This document shows positions 53,277-63,047 of a stretch of 64,000 nucleotides of DNA, in pieces. Source of the stretch: Bacteroidaceae bacterium. Its GTDB lineage: Bacteria > Bacteroidota > Bacteroidia > Bacteroidales > Bacteroidaceae. Under the pieces are notes generated by a model. It did not search any database and was not told the origin of the DNA. It worked only from the letters and a program-made list of their open reading frames with translations. Where the stretch lies: assembly GCA_017525235.1 (NCBI GenBank), contig JAFXTC010000019.1, forward strand, positions 1 to 64,000, read 5' to 3'. Positions within the stretch are counted from its first letter, which is position 1, and each line of letters starts with the position of its first letter. Both the position numbers and the translations under genes were made by a program.

Positions 53277-55058
53277 CTAATCTAATTTTAATACGGCAAG
53301 GAAGGCTTTCTGCGGAACCTGTACGTTTCCGATCTGCTTCATGCGCTTCTTTCCTTTCTTTTGTTTTTCGAGCAATTTACGCTTACGGCTTACATCACCT
53401 CCGTAACACTTGGCAAGTACATCCTTACGGACCTGCTTTACCGTTTCACGGGCAATAATCTTGGCACCGATTGCGGCCTGAATGGCTATATCGAACTGCT
53501 GACGAGGCAGAAGTTCTTTAAGCTTCTCGCACATACGACGGCCAAACGTCTCGGCATTGTCGACGTGTGTCAGCGTGCTGAGGGCATCCACAGGCTCACC
53601 ATTCAACAGAATATCCATCTTTACCAGTTTGCTGGGGCGAAAGCCCGACTGGTGGTAATCAAATGAGGCATAGCCTTTACTTATGCTCTTGAGCTTATCA
53701 TAGAAATCAATTACTATCTCGCCAAGGGGCATGGCGTACTGAATCTCCACACGATTACCGCTGATATATTCTTGCTTCAACAACTCTCCTCGCTTACCCA
53801 GGCAGAGCGTCATGATATTACCGATATAAGCGGTATGCGTGATGACGGTTGCATGGATGTATGGCTCTTCGATATGATCAATGAGTGTTGCATCGGGCAT
53901 ACCTGAGGGGTTATGCACCTCCTTAACCTCGCCTTGCTTATCATATATAAGATACGATACGTTGGGTACGGTGGTAATGACGTCCATATTGAACTCACGG
54001 TCGAGACGTTCCTGTATAATCTCCATGTGCAGTAGGCCCAAGAATCCGCAACGGAAGCCAAAACCCAAGGCAACGGAACTTTCGGGTTGGAAAGTCAGGC
54101 TGGCATCATTGAGCTGCAACTTCTCGAGGCTGGCACGCAGGTTCTCGAAGTCTTCGGTTTCGATGGGATAAACACCGGCAAAGACCATTGGCTTAACCTC
54201 TTCGAAGCCCGCAATAGCCTCCTTGCAAGGGTTCTCGACCGTTGTTATGGTATCGCCCACCTTTACTTCTGTGGCAGTCTTGATACCCGAAACGATATAT
54301 CCGACATCGCCACAATGAAGTACCTTTCGCGGTACCATATCCATCTTCAGGACCCCAATCTCATCAGCCTTATATTCCTTGCCAGTATTGATGAACTGGA
54401 CCTGATCGCCACTCTTAATGCTTCCGTTAACAATCTTGAAGTAAGCAATGATACCACGGAAAGAGTTGAAGACAGAGTCGAAGATAAGTGCCTGAAGGGG
54501 TGCGTTCTCATCACCCTTGGGACAAGGAATGCGTTCAACAACAGCCTGCAAGATATCCTCAACGCCCATCCCGGTCTTACCACTGGCACGGATAATCTCC
54601 TCACGTTTGCAGCCAATAAGTTCAACTATCTCATCTTCCACTTCCTCTGGCATAGCATTGGGCATATCGCATTTGTTGATGACGGGGATAATCTCCAAGT
54701 CGTGATCAATGGCCATATACAGGTTGCTGATGGTCTGTGCCTGAACGCCCTGAGTGGCATCCACAACAAGTAAAGCGCCCTCGCAAGCTGCAATACTGCG
54801 TGAGACCTCGTAAGAAAAGTCTACGTGTCCCGGAGTGTCAATAAGATTTAGGATGTATTTCTCGCCCTGATAGTTATATTCCATCTGTATGGCGTGACTC
54901 TTGATGGTGATACCACGTTCACGCTCCAAATCCATATCATCCAACATCTGCCCTTCCGTCACCTCAATGGTATTGGTAAATTCCAACAGGCGGTCGGCAA
55001 GGGTGCTTTTTCCGTGGTCGATATGGGCTATAATACAGAAGTTTCTTATATGTTGCAT
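53277..55058 (-). CDS. lepA: Translation elongation factor 4 (LepA)
   Basis: The 593-residue ribosome-associated GTPase has the G1 motif [14 protein letters not shown]3 DTPGHVDFS and G4 NKCDMP. The LepA-specific C-terminal domain ends with [29 protein letters not shown]. It back-translocates or remodels stalled ribosomes. Length and motifs are full for the family. Its promoter (55094-55124) lies back-to-back with that of the phosphohexomutase gene. Confidence 0.97.
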   Translation of the reverse strand: MQHIRNFCIIAHIDHGKSTLADRLLEFTNTIEVTEGQMLDDMDLERERGITIKSHAIQMEYNYQGEKYILNLIDTPGHVDFSYEVSRSIAACEGALLVVDATQGVQAQTISNLYMAIDHDLEIIPVINKCDMPNAMPEEVEDEIVELIGCKREEIIRASGKTGMGVEDILQAVVERIPCPKGDENAPLQALIFDSVFNSFRGIIAYFKIVNGSIKSGDQVQFINTGKEYKADEIGVLKMDMVPRKVLHCGDVGYIVSGIKTATEVKVGDTITTVENPCKEAIAGFEEVKPMVFAGVYPIETEDFENLRASLEKLQLNDASLTFQPESSVALGFGFRCGFLGLLHMEIIQERLDREFNMDVITTVPNVSYLIYDKQGEVKEVHNPSGMPDATLIDHIEEPYIHATVITHTAYIGNIMTLCLGKRGELLKQEYISGNRVEIQYAMPLGEIVIDFYDKLKSISKGYASFDYHQSGFRPSKLVKMDILLNGEPVDALSTLTHVDNAETFGRRMCEKLKELLPRQQFDIAIQAAIGAKIIARETVKQVRKDVLAKCYGGDVSRKRKLLEKQKKGKKRMKQIGNVQVPQKAFLAVLKLD

Positions 55059-55093
55059 TAAATCGTCAAATCAAGTTTTGCATTTCATGATTG

Positions 55094-55124
55094 CAAAAGT
55101 ACAAAAAAACTATCAATCCACAAA
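55094..55124 (-). promoter_or_regulatory. Promoter of lepA
   Basis: On the minus strand TTTG (55121-55124) and TACTTTTG (55094-55101) are 19 bases apart, 35 bases before the lepA ATG. This is a good Bacteroidota -33/-7 pair. Confidence 0.65.
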
Positions 55125-55141
55125 AGATAGGTTGGAAATTC

Positions 55142-55172
55142 TTGGCGTATTCACAACTTTTCAGTACCTTTG
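55142..55172 (+). promoter_or_regulatory. Promoter of the phosphohexomutase gene
   Basis: TTG (55142-55144) and TACCTTTG (55165-55172) are 20 bases apart, 31 bases before the ATG at 55204. It diverges from the lepA promoter with about 17 bases between the two -33 boxes. Confidence 0.65.
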
Positions 55173-55203
55173 CGATGAAAATTTATTTCATAAAACAAAG
55201 ATT

Positions 55204-56943
55204 ATGGATGCACAGTTAATAAAAGAATGTGAAACAAAAGCTCTTACATGGCTAAATTCACCCTACTATGATGATGAAACCAAGACCGAAATTAAGGCTA
55301 TGTTGGATAATGAAGACAAGAATCCCCTTGTAGATGCTTTCTATCAGAGTCTGGAATTTGGAACAGGCGGTTTACGCGGCATTATGGGTGCCGGCACCAA
55401 CCGTATGAACAAATACATTGTAGGTATGGCAACCCAAGGATTTGCCAACTACATCAACAAAGCTTTCCCCGAAGGTGGGAAGAGTGTTGTTGTAGGCCAC
55501 GACTGCCGTAACAATGGCCGCATGTTTGCCGAGAGTGTTGCAGATATCTTCAGTGCCAACGGTATTAAGGTTTATCTTTTCGAAGGCCTCCGCCCCACCC
55601 CAGAAATCAGTTTCGCCATCCGTCAGTTGGGTGCTGTAGCCGGTGTAAATGTAACAGCCAGCCACAACCCTCGCGAATATAACGGATACAAGGCTTACTG
55701 GAGCGATGGCGCGCAGGTTATTGCTCCGCACGACACAGGTATCATTGAGGAAGTCAACAAGGTAGCTATCGAGGATGTTAAATTCGAGGGTAACAAAGAC
55801 CTTATTAAGATTATTGGCGGTGAGATGGATTACGACTACATGATGGCTGTCAAGGAAGCTATGGTAGATCAGGACGTGATTCTGCGCCAGAAAGACCTGA
55901 ACATCGTTTATAGCCCCATGCACGGAACAGGACGTGTGATTGTGCCTCTATGTCTGCGCAGCTGGGGATTCCAGAATATAAACGTGGTGCCCGAGCAGAT
56001 GGTGGTTGACGGCAACTTCCCCACTGTTATCAGTCCCAACCCCGAGAATGCTGAGGCTATGACACTGGGTATGAAGTTAGGTACCAAGCTGAATGCCGAC
56101 CTAGTAATTGCCTCTGACCCCGATGCCGACCGTTTGGCTATCGTATGCCGCGACCCTAAGGGTGAGTGGATTATCATCAACGGCAACCAGACCTGCATGA
56201 TGTTCTGCTATTACATCATCAAGAACAAACTGGCGCTGGGCACGCTGAAACCATCCGACTTCCTAGTAAAGACCATTGTTACAACCGAGGTTATTGCCAA
56301 GATGGCAGAAAAGAATCATGTTGAGCTGCGTGACTGCTACACTGGCTTCAAATGGATTGCCCGTGAGATTGCCCTAAGCGAAGGCAAGCAGAAATATATT
56401 GGCGGAGGCGAGGAGAGCTTTGGATTCCTACCTTACGACAAGGTTCGCGACAAGGATTCACCAGCATCTATCTGCCTTATCTGCGAGATTGCCGCATGGG
56501 CAAAGGATCAGGGCAAGACGTTGTACGACCTGCTGATGGACATCTATCTTGAGTACGGCTTCAGCTATGAGCACACTATCAACGTAGTGAAGCCCGGCAA
56601 GAGCGGTGCCGACGAGATTAAGGCCATGATGGAGAACTTCCGTGCTAACCGCCCCAAGGAGATTGCAGGCAGCAAAGTGGTGCTGACTCGCGACTTCAAG
56701 ACACTTAGGAAATATGATGCACTGGGCAATGAATCGCCTCTGGTTATGCCTGCTACAAGCAACGTACTGCAGTACTTCTGCGAGGATGGTACCAAGGTTA
56801 GCGTCCGTCCCAGCGGTACAGAACCCAAGATTAAGTTCTATCTGGAAATAAAAGATACCATGGGTTGCGCTAACTGCTACCAAGGTTGCGTAGAACGTGC
56901 CAAGGTTAAGGTTGAAGAGGTTAAAAAATCATTGGGAATTTAG
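55204..56943 (+). CDS. Phosphoglucomutase/phosphomannomutase (alpha-D-phosphohexomutase)
   Basis: The 579-residue enzyme is of the PGM2-like length class. The phosphoserine loop is GVNVTASHNPREYNGYKAYW, the metal loop is ASDPDADRLAIV, the sugar-binding loop is GGGEESFGF, and the phosphate-binding C-terminus is VRPSGTEPKIKFYLEI. It interconverts hexose-1- and 6-phosphates and so feeds nucleotide sugars for the EPS. The ATG at 55204 is used because the promoter at 55142-55172 lies between it and the long upstream open frame that crosses lepA. The stop overlaps the GTG start of nudC. Confidence 0.95.
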   Translation: MDAQLIKECETKALTWLNSPYYDDETKTEIKAMLDNEDKNPLVDAFYQSLEFGTGGLRGIMGAGTNRMNKYIVGMATQGFANYINKAFPEGGKSVVVGHDCRNNGRMFAESVADIFSANGIKVYLFEGLRPTPEISFAIRQLGAVAGVNVTASHNPREYNGYKAYWSDGAQVIAPHDTGIIEEVNKVAIEDVKFEGNKDLIKIIGGEMDYDYMMAVKEAMVDQDVILRQKDLNIVYSPMHGTGRVIVPLCLRSWGFQNINVVPEQMVVDGNFPTVISPNPENAEAMTLGMKLGTKLNADLVIASDPDADRLAIVCRDPKGEWIIINGNQTCMMFCYYIIKNKLALGTLKPSDFLVKTIVTTEVIAKMAEKNHVELRDCYTGFKWIAREIALSEGKQKYIGGGEESFGFLPYDKVRDKDSPASICLICEIAAWAKDQGKTLYDLLMDIYLEYGFSYEHTINVVKPGKSGADEIKAMMENFRANRPKEIAGSKVVLTRDFKTLRKYDALGNESPLVMPATSNVLQYFCEDGTKVSVRPSGTEPKIKFYLEIKDTMGCANCYQGCVERAKVKVEEVKKSLGI

Positions 56944-57695
56944 TGATTCGATACTTAGCATATTGCCAAGGGGATATTCTTCTCACAACAGAGGGGAATA
57001 TCCCTTTTGGATTGGAGCCGCCAATCCCATTAAAGCCATGGAACTGCATTACCACCTTACACGTAGGAGACAATGAAGTCAAGGTAATTCGTTTGGATAA
57101 TCCTGTAGCAGGCAAAGAAGGCTTGCAGATGATGGGATTGCGCAAAACACATGCCCTGTTAAGCCCAGAAGACTACCAATTAGCAGGCAAGGGGGCCGAA
57201 CTTATCTATTGGGACCAGAATACGCGCTACTGCGGCGTTTGTGGTGCTCCAACGAAATGGATGACTGATATCAGTAAGAAATGTCCTGAGTGCGGCAAGG
57301 AATGGTGGCCCTCCGTTTCAACAGCAATAATCGTTAGAATACAGCGCGACGACCGTATTCTGCTAGTCAGGGCACGAAACTTCAGAACCAATCATCACGG
57401 TCTTGTAGCAGGATTCTTGGAAACAGGGGAATCTTTGGAGCAATGTGTAGAGCGTGAGGTACGCGAAGAGGCTGGCATTAAGATTAAGAACCTGCGTTAC
57501 TTTGACAGTCAGCCTTGGCCTTACCCCTTTGGACTGATGGTTGGCTTTACTGCCGATTATGACAGAGGCGAACTGAACCTTCAGAAAGAAGAGCTATGCG
57601 AAGGCGGATGGTTTACCCGTGATAATCTGCCTGAGATTCCTGACAAAGCATCCATTGCCCGTAAGTTGATTGATGACTGGCTCTCTAAAGTCTAA
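56943..57695 (+). CDS. nudC: NAD(+) diphosphatase (NADH pyrophosphatase), Nudix
   Basis: The 250-residue protein has the NudC zinc ribbon (CGVCG and CPECG, with W and Y context). The Nudix box is GFLETGESLEQCVEREVREE plus AG. The NudC-specific SQPWPYPFGLM motif distinguishes it from other Nudix enzymes. It cleaves NAD(H), and in other bacteria removes NAD caps from RNA. Translation starts at a GTG that shares a base with the previous stop, so it is coupled to the phosphohexomutase gene. The last codons and stop are formed by a heptad repeat. Confidence 0.92.
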   Translation: MIRYLAYCQGDILLTTEGNIPFGLEPPIPLKPWNCITTLHVGDNEVKVIRLDNPVAGKEGLQMMGLRKTHALLSPEDYQLAGKGAELIYWDQNTRYCGVCGAPTKWMTDISKKCPECGKEWWPSVSTAIIVRIQRDDRILLVRARNFRTNHHGLVAGFLETGESLEQCVEREVREEAGIKIKNLRYFDSQPWPYPFGLMVGFTADYDRGELNLQKEELCEGGWFTRDNLPEIPDKASIARKLIDDWLSKV

Positions 57696-57718
57696 GGACT
57701 AAAGCCTAAGGTCTAATT
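57684..57718. repeat. Heptad repeat at the nudC stop codon
   Basis: Five units, TCTAAAG, TCTAAGG, ACTAAAG, CCTAAGG, TCTAATT, cover the last nudC codons, its stop and the gap to the convergent GH27 gene. Confidence 0.8.
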
Positions 57719-60387
57719 ATTTTCTTCCCGTTCTTTATTACTATTCCCTTTTTGGTATTGCCACCATTAACCCTACGTCCTGAAAGGTCGTAAATGCCAT
57801 TTGCATATTTTTCACTTTTCACTCCCTCACTTTTCACTTCACCAATTCCATCATAATAATCAGGTAGGGGTTGGTATAGCAGGGAGAAGTTGTCGAAACA
57901 GCACCAGCTGCTACCATTATTCTTATCGCATCTCAAGCCAAAAGTCAGCGTACCTTTCTCCTGCAACGTATAAGCAAGTTCGTTCTTATAACATCCTTCA
58001 GCAAAACGGATGCCGGCAGCACGCATACTGTGTGGATAACCGTTCTGATTATCCACAGAACCATATTGCGAGGCCTCTGGCCACGTTTCGGAATATAGCG
58101 ACTTCAGCTTCACCTTCTTGTCATTGATATAAAGGTATGCCTGAATAGTTTCTTTACCGCTCTTATAGGCAGCCCCTCCATCGTTTCCTTTAGGACGATA
58201 GAAGGCATTACAACGAACGGTATAGACACCGGGGCGCATATTAGAAAGGGACTGGTACATATCGAACGCCTTGTTGAACTCCTCGCCACAACCATCGCGG
58301 TAAGTTGGTTCGCCCTCCCATCCTTCTTTGGTAGAGAAATCATAATTGACAAGGAATAACGTCATATCAAGATATTCGCCCTCCTTGGGAACTGCAGCAG
58401 TAGATTTCAGATATGTGTTTACAGCTGACTTCAGGTTAGTCAAGGCAGTACTTACCTGTGACTCTGTGGCTGCTTTTGAAAGAGTCGCATCAGCGTTCTC
58501 AATCTTCTTCACGAATGTTGTAAGGGCAGAAGTTTCCATGCTGGCCTCTACATTCTTTTCGGCATAGGCTTTCCAGAAATTGTATTCCTCGCAAAGCGGC
58601 ATAATCTTGGCAATGGTATTATGCAAAGACTGCGTTTCAGTAAGTATTGTCTTTATTTTGGTTTCTGTCAAGCCTTCTGCTTTTGCTCTTGTTAAAAGAT
58701 TTTCAATGCTTTTGCGTAACTTGTCTGTTATCAGGTTGTTATGCAACATCACTTCAAGCTGATATATAGTCTCCTCAAGTCGTCTGTTCGAGAAGGTTTT
58801 CTCGCCAACTTTCTCTAGACTCATGTAGTCGATATTTGGCATCCATCCTGTTTCGTTATAGAGTTCTATACTGTTGGATCCAGCCTTCAGATGAAGTGTC
58901 ATATTATACTCCTTGAAGATCGACCAGTTAGAGGTACTCATATTTATCTTGCCCATCTCCTCACCGTTCAGGCCAACTGTTAATGAACGAGCTTCAGCCG
59001 CGCTTCCGCAGAAGTGAACCGTATAATCTGCCTCCTCTGCCACAAAAACATCGCGCCAAAGCAATGAGTTGCTTCTCTTACCACCCAACCAACTGGTATA
59101 AGCACCTCCGCTGGCAGCAGAGTTGGTCTCATAGATAGCAGAGCCAACCGACTGATTGTTATAAATCTCCTGATAGTCGTGCATAAAACCGGTCTCAGCC
59201 TCATAAATATAACGGAACAGGCGGTTCTCTGCTTCCAGTTTGTAGATGCGTGTACCATGAGCTGGCACCACAACAGAAAGAGCGCCTTCCATCTCTCCTA
59301 AGTCTTGATGTTCAAATAAGTCGCGCACCTTCACATTACCGCCTAAATCAACCTCGCTGAAACTGATGCACATTTCCGCTTCTCTGTCAGACGGGTTGTA
59401 AAGTGCCACAGCTCGTGTGTTGCCATGAAGCGTAAGAATGTCCTTCACCAGCACATAAGTCTCTCCCACATGCTGCACCACGTATGCCTGCAAGCCCAAA
59501 GGGTCCTGATTCAGAGCTATGAGCTCAGGATTTTTCAGCAATTCAAGCGGACGTTCCTTGATGGTAGCCATATTGCAGCCAATCAGCAAGGGGCTCGACA
59601 TGATGCACCACATGCCAAAGTGTGTCTTGTCCTCTTCATCCGACATAGACCGGCCCACTTCCAACATATCCATATCATTGTAAGTACCATCGTAGCAATA
59701 AGCCGACAGATACAAATTCTCAGCCAGAATGCCCTTCACAGAAGCCCATCCGTCGTAAATGTCGCCCGTTGTACGCCAAGATGTTGAGATATCGTGGCAC
59801 CAAGTGCCCGGATAAGCCCAACGACATAGGTTGTAGCGCACATCGCGACCCGTATTCACAATAGCATCATGGATAGCCGTATATTGTTCCTGCTCATTCA
59901 AATTAAGATGACGGCCTCCACAATAGTCAACCTTGATAAAATCGAACTCGCATTCATTGAAATAATAATCTGCATCCACCTGCTCATAACCGTACATTCC
60001 CACATTTGTGTTCTGCGTATCGCCATTGCTAAGACTGCCGCATGTACAGTCGCCAGCATCGCTATATATACCAGCCTTCAAGCCTTTGGAATGGATGTAA
60101 TCACTTACAACCTTCAATCCGTTAGGGAAGCGTTGCGGGTGAATCTTTACCTTACCATTGGATAAACGACCGTACTGAAAGCCATCATCAATATTAATGT
60201 ACTGGTAGCCTGCATCCTTCAGTCCCTGAGAGACCATCGCATCAGCCTGCCCCTTTATAATTTCCTCAGATATATTAACAGCAAAGGTATTCCATGAGCT
60301 CCAACCCATTGTAGGACCTTCAACCTGTGCATTCATGGCATGCGCATTCAGCAGAATGGCAACAGCGAAAAGAGAACGTTTCATCAT
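57706..60387 (-). CDS. Modular GH27 alpha-galactosidase with CBM domains and sorting tail
   Basis: The 893-residue secreted enzyme has a signal peptide ending HAMNAQ. The GH27 barrel has nucleophile D154 (FIKVDYCGG) and acid/base D240 (YNDMDMLEVG). A C-terminal beta domain follows, then a CBM-like sandwich (about residues 390-540, YTVHFCGSAAEARSL), a helical stretch (about 545-660) and a further sandwich ending CCFDNFSLLYQ. The tail NGIYDLSGRRVNGGN to the end is a typical sorting tail. It is preceded by GEVKSEGVKSEK, coded by a heptad-like repeat. The start at 60387 has AGGAA 5 bases upstream; ATG at 60384 is an alternative. Confidence 0.92.
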   Translation of the reverse strand: MMKRSLFAVAILLNAHAMNAQVEGPTMGWSSWNTFAVNISEEIIKGQADAMVSQGLKDAGYQYINIDDGFQYGRLSNGKVKIHPQRFPNGLKVVSDYIHSKGLKAGIYSDAGDCTCGSLSNGDTQNTNVGMYGYEQVDADYYFNECEFDFIKVDYCGGRHLNLNEQEQYTAIHDAIVNTGRDVRYNLCRWAYPGTWCHDISTSWRTTGDIYDGWASVKGILAENLYLSAYCYDGTYNDMDMLEVGRSMSDEEDKTHFGMWCIMSSPLLIGCNMATIKERPLELLKNPELIALNQDPLGLQAYVVQHVGETYVLVKDILTLHGNTRAVALYNPSDREAEMCISFSEVDLGGNVKVRDLFEHQDLGEMEGALSVVVPAHGTRIYKLEAENRLFRYIYEAETGFMHDYQEIYNNQSVGSAIYETNSAASGGAYTSWLGGKRSNSLLWRDVFVAEEADYTVHFCGSAAEARSLTVGLNGEEMGKINMSTSNWSIFKEYNMTLHLKAGSNSIELYNETGWMPNIDYMSLEKVGEKTFSNRRLEETIYQLEVMLHNNLITDKLRKSIENLLTRAKAEGLTETKIKTILTETQSLHNTIAKIMPLCEEYNFWKAYAEKNVEASMETSALTTFVKKIENADATLSKAATESQVSTALTNLKSAVNTYLKSTAAVPKEGEYLDMTLFLVNYDFSTKEGWEGEPTYRDGCGEEFNKAFDMYQSLSNMRPGVYTVRCNAFYRPKGNDGGAAYKSGKETIQAYLYINDKKVKLKSLYSETWPEASQYGSVDNQNGYPHSMRAAGIRFAEGCYKNELAYTLQEKGTLTFGLRCDKNNGSSWCCFDNFSLLYQPLPDYYDGIGEVKSEGVKSEKYANGIYDLSGRRVNGGNTKKGIVIKNGKKIIRP
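57809..57837. repeat. Heptad-like repeat before the GH27 sorting tail
   Basis: On the plus strand TTTTCAC, TTTTCAC, an 8-base variant TCCCTCAC and TTTTCAC. It is in frame on the minus strand as VKSEGVKSEK. Confidence 0.65.
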
Positions 60388-60415
60388 TGTTCCTAGGTTT
60401 ATTTGTAATTTTGTT

Positions 60416-62083
60416 TTATTTAACCAAGTACCTGTCACCTGTTTCCTTTACAATCTTTCGCTTGTAGGTTTCAGGATATCCCGGACGCTTAACAGGTCGC
60501 TGATTGCCGCCAGGAGTCTTCAGATACTGACCATTATCATCTTGCTGCTTAACAGCCATATCGTTGTACTTGACGATAATGGTCTGAGCCAACTGATTCC
60601 ACTCATCCATCATACTCTGCGCCGTACGATGAGAATAGGCTGTGAGGAACTTGCGGGCCTCGGTTTCTGACATAGCAGCAGCTTTTTTCTCTGTTTCTTC
60701 CTGGAGAGAGTTATAGTCGGTTTCCAAACGGTCACGAACAGCCTGAACCTCGGGGAAGATAATAGAATAACGCAAATAGGTCATGTTGCTAACCCAGTTC
60801 TGAACCCAGTAGGCTGAACGTGTAGAAAAGTGAAAGGTATCTGCTGTACGGGCAGCATAACATTCGGGCACACTCTCTACGCCACAGTATACTGGTGTAA
60901 AGGGCACCATATTGGCATCATCATTGCCCCACCATACCACACCGCCTATGTAATCAGGTAGCCAGGAACGCATCTGAGAAACATACACATTGGCAGATTG
61001 CTGGGTACTGATGGGGCGTTCGTTGAAGTAATCATTGTCATCAACCTTGAACCTGAGTGGCGTAGGACGATAAGGCATCTCCCAAGGCCCCATACCCAGG
61101 TCATCCTGAATAGCCATCGGCGTACCCTCGTAATGGTCACGCATCATATCTTTAACATCCTGAACGCTGAGAGGGGCTTTTGGCTTTACATACAAAGGCA
61201 TGGGATTTGCCTTTACATCACCCATTGCATAAGCAAGGAACGGCTTCATATCATCTGCCGCCCATTTGTTGAAGAAACTCCAGATACGAGCCTCGCAGAA
61301 ACGTAATGCACCAAAGTCAGCTGGGGCGTAAGCATCTGCAAATGAAAAATCTGCATCCTTACCATCGAAAAAGCCTTTCTCACGTGCAAAAGAGATTACA
61401 TCCTTACTATAGAGACAGTTTTGCTTGTCCTTGAGAGGGAACTGACGGATGCGGCTCTGGTTGGCATGACCGCTGATGCAATCATCTGGAATACGAACGG
61501 CCACCCATACGGCACCCTTACGCCCAGGGCCCTTTCCTATCATATCCATTATCCATGCTTCGTTGGGGTCGGCAATAGAAAAGCTCTCACCTTCGCTGCC
61601 ATATCCGTAATCCTCAACCAACTTGGTCATGATAGCGATAGCCTCACGGGCTGTCTTGGCACGCTGTAAGGTGACATACATCAGACTTCCGTAGTCAAAC
61701 ATCCCTGTGACGGTATCACAAAGTTCTTCACGACCACCATATGTTGTCTCGTGAATGCTGAGCTGATGTTCGTTCATCAGACCCACTACGGTGTAGGTCT
61801 CTTCTGTCTCGGGAATTTCACCAAGATAGTTATTGGTCTCATAATGATAAAGCGCACGCATCTCACCCTTCTTGTGCTTGCCACCAGGAAGGAAATTCAT
61901 AAAGCCGTATGCACCATAGTCATCGCAACTGTATGAGATAATTACACTGCCATCCTTACTGGCTTTCTTGCCTACAATAAGGTTGGTGCAAGCTTTGGCT
62001 TCGCCAATTGAGAATTGAAAATTGAAAATTGAAAACTTTAGAACTCCTATCAACAAAAATGAGAACAAGAATATTCTTTTCAT
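60416..62083 (-). CDS. C69-family dipeptidase
   Basis: The 555-residue exported Ntn-hydrolase-fold peptidase has its nucleophile Cys at the mature N-terminus (ACTNLIVGKKASKDGSVI). MNEHQLSIHETTYGG and YGYGSEGESFSIADPNEAWI are typical PepD/C69 blocks. It cleaves dipeptides in the periplasm. Strikingly, part of the signal peptide (KFSIFNFQFSIGEAKA) is coded by four TCAATTN heptamers. It is downstream of nadC on the same strand and 28 bases before GH27, so it may be in one operon with them. Confidence 0.9.
   Translation of the reverse strand: MKRIFLFSFLLIGVLKFSIFNFQFSIGEAKACTNLIVGKKASKDGSVIISYSCDDYGAYGFMNFLPGGKHKKGEMRALYHYETNNYLGEIPETEETYTVVGLMNEHQLSIHETTYGGREELCDTVTGMFDYGSLMYVTLQRAKTAREAIAIMTKLVEDYGYGSEGESFSIADPNEAWIMDMIGKGPGRKGAVWVAVRIPDDCISGHANQSRIRQFPLKDKQNCLYSKDVISFAREKGFFDGKDADFSFADAYAPADFGALRFCEARIWSFFNKWAADDMKPFLAYAMGDVKANPMPLYVKPKAPLSVQDVKDMMRDHYEGTPMAIQDDLGMGPWEMPYRPTPLRFKVDDNDYFNERPISTQQSANVYVSQMRSWLPDYIGGVVWWGNDDANMVPFTPVYCGVESVPECYAARTADTFHFSTRSAYWVQNWVSNMTYLRYSIIFPEVQAVRDRLETDYNSLQEETEKKAAAMSETEARKFLTAYSHRTAQSMMDEWNQLAQTIIVKYNDMAVKQQDDNGQYLKTPGGNQRPVKRPGYPETYKRKIVKETGDRYLVK
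62005..62032. repeat. Heptad repeat inside the C69 signal-peptide region
   Basis: On the minus strand there are four units: TCAATTT, TCAATTT, TCAATTC, TCAATTG. They are in frame and code for FNFQFSIG. Confidence 0.88.
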
Positions 62084-62108
62084 ATTCCTCAGACCTTAAA
62101 CTTTTAAA

Positions 62109-62981
62109 CTAAATCTTCAACTTATCGCTATTAGCAGCTTTAAAGCTCATGTCCAAGCCTTTTACGCTGTGAGTGAGTGCACCGAATGAGATGAAGTCAA
62201 CACCTGCCTTCGCATACGGAATCATGGTATCGAAGGTAATGCCACCACTGGACTCTGTCTCACAACGACCAGCAACCAGTTCTACCGCTTTCTTGGTATC
62301 CTCGGGAGTAAAGTTATCAAACATGATACGATCACAACCCTCGGCAAGAGCCTCGTCCAATTCTTTCCAATTACGAACCTCACACTCAATCTTCAGGTTC
62401 TTGCCTTTCTCCTTGCAATACTGCTTGGCACGGGAAATGGCATTGTGAACACCTCCACAGAAATCGATGTGGTTGTCCTTGAGCAAAATCATATCGAACA
62501 GTCCTATACGATGATTCATGCCACCACCAATCTTAACTGCCTCCTTCTCCAGCATGCGCATACCTGGGGTTGTCTTACGAGTATCCAGCACACGTGTTTT
62601 GGTACCGGCATCGATAAGTGCCTGCTGATACTTGTGGGTCATGGTAGCAATGCCGCTCATACGCTGCAAGATATTAAGCATAAGACGCTCTGTCTGCAAA
62701 AGGCTCTGCACCTTGCCCTTCACACTCATCACAATATCACCAGGCTTCACGTGGGCCCCGTCTTGGATATAAACCTCAACCTGCATGGTAGGGTCAAACC
62801 TATGAAAAACTTGCTTAGCAATCTCAACGCCAGCAAAGATACCTTCTTCCTTGATAAGAAGTTTACTCTCACCCATCTCTGTATCAGGAATACAGCACAG
62901 CGTGGTATGGTCGCCATCACCTATATCCTCTGCAAATGAGAGGTCGATGAGCCTGTCGTTTAATTCTTCTACACTTAACAT
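62109..62981 (-). CDS. nadC: Nicotinate-nucleotide pyrophosphorylase (carboxylating)
   Basis: The 290-residue enzyme converts quinolinate and PRPP to nicotinate mononucleotide in NAD synthesis. Characteristic blocks are EDIGDGDHTT at the start, TRVLDTRKTTPGMRMLEK for substrate binding, and KIGGGMNHRIGLFDMILLKDNHI. Near the end is SSGGITFDTMIPYAKAGVDFIS. It is full length. It follows rlmH, with a heptad repeat filling the gap. Confidence 0.96.
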   Translation of the reverse strand: MLSVEELNDRLIDLSFAEDIGDGDHTTLCCIPDTEMGESKLLIKEEGIFAGVEIAKQVFHRFDPTMQVEVYIQDGAHVKPGDIVMSVKGKVQSLLQTERLMLNILQRMSGIATMTHKYQQALIDAGTKTRVLDTRKTTPGMRMLEKEAVKIGGGMNHRIGLFDMILLKDNHIDFCGGVHNAISRAKQYCKEKGKNLKIECEVRNWKELDEALAEGCDRIMFDNFTPEDTKKAVELVAGRCETESSGGITFDTMIPYAKAGVDFISFGALTHSVKGLDMSFKAANSDKLKI

Positions 62982-63000
62982 CGGAACAATTATTATTTAA

Positions 63001-63028
63001 CAATTTACAATTAACAACTAACAATGAA
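63001..63028. repeat. Heptad repeat between rlmH and nadC
   Basis: The units are CAATTTA, CAATTAA, CAACTAA, CAATGAA. More degenerate units (CTAAAGT, CTTAACT) continue to the rlmH stop at 63048. Confidence 0.75.
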
Positions 63029-63047
63029 TTAAGGTCTAAAGTCTTAA

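Noticed and set aside
54901-55203. N-terminal extension of the phosphohexomutase by about 100 residues
   Set aside because: The extension crosses the lepA start and both divergent promoters; family similarity begins at the ATG at 55204.
62982-63047. A regulatory RNA or NAD-type riboswitch before nadC
   Set aside because: The gap is almost entirely heptad repeat and shows no stable hairpin.
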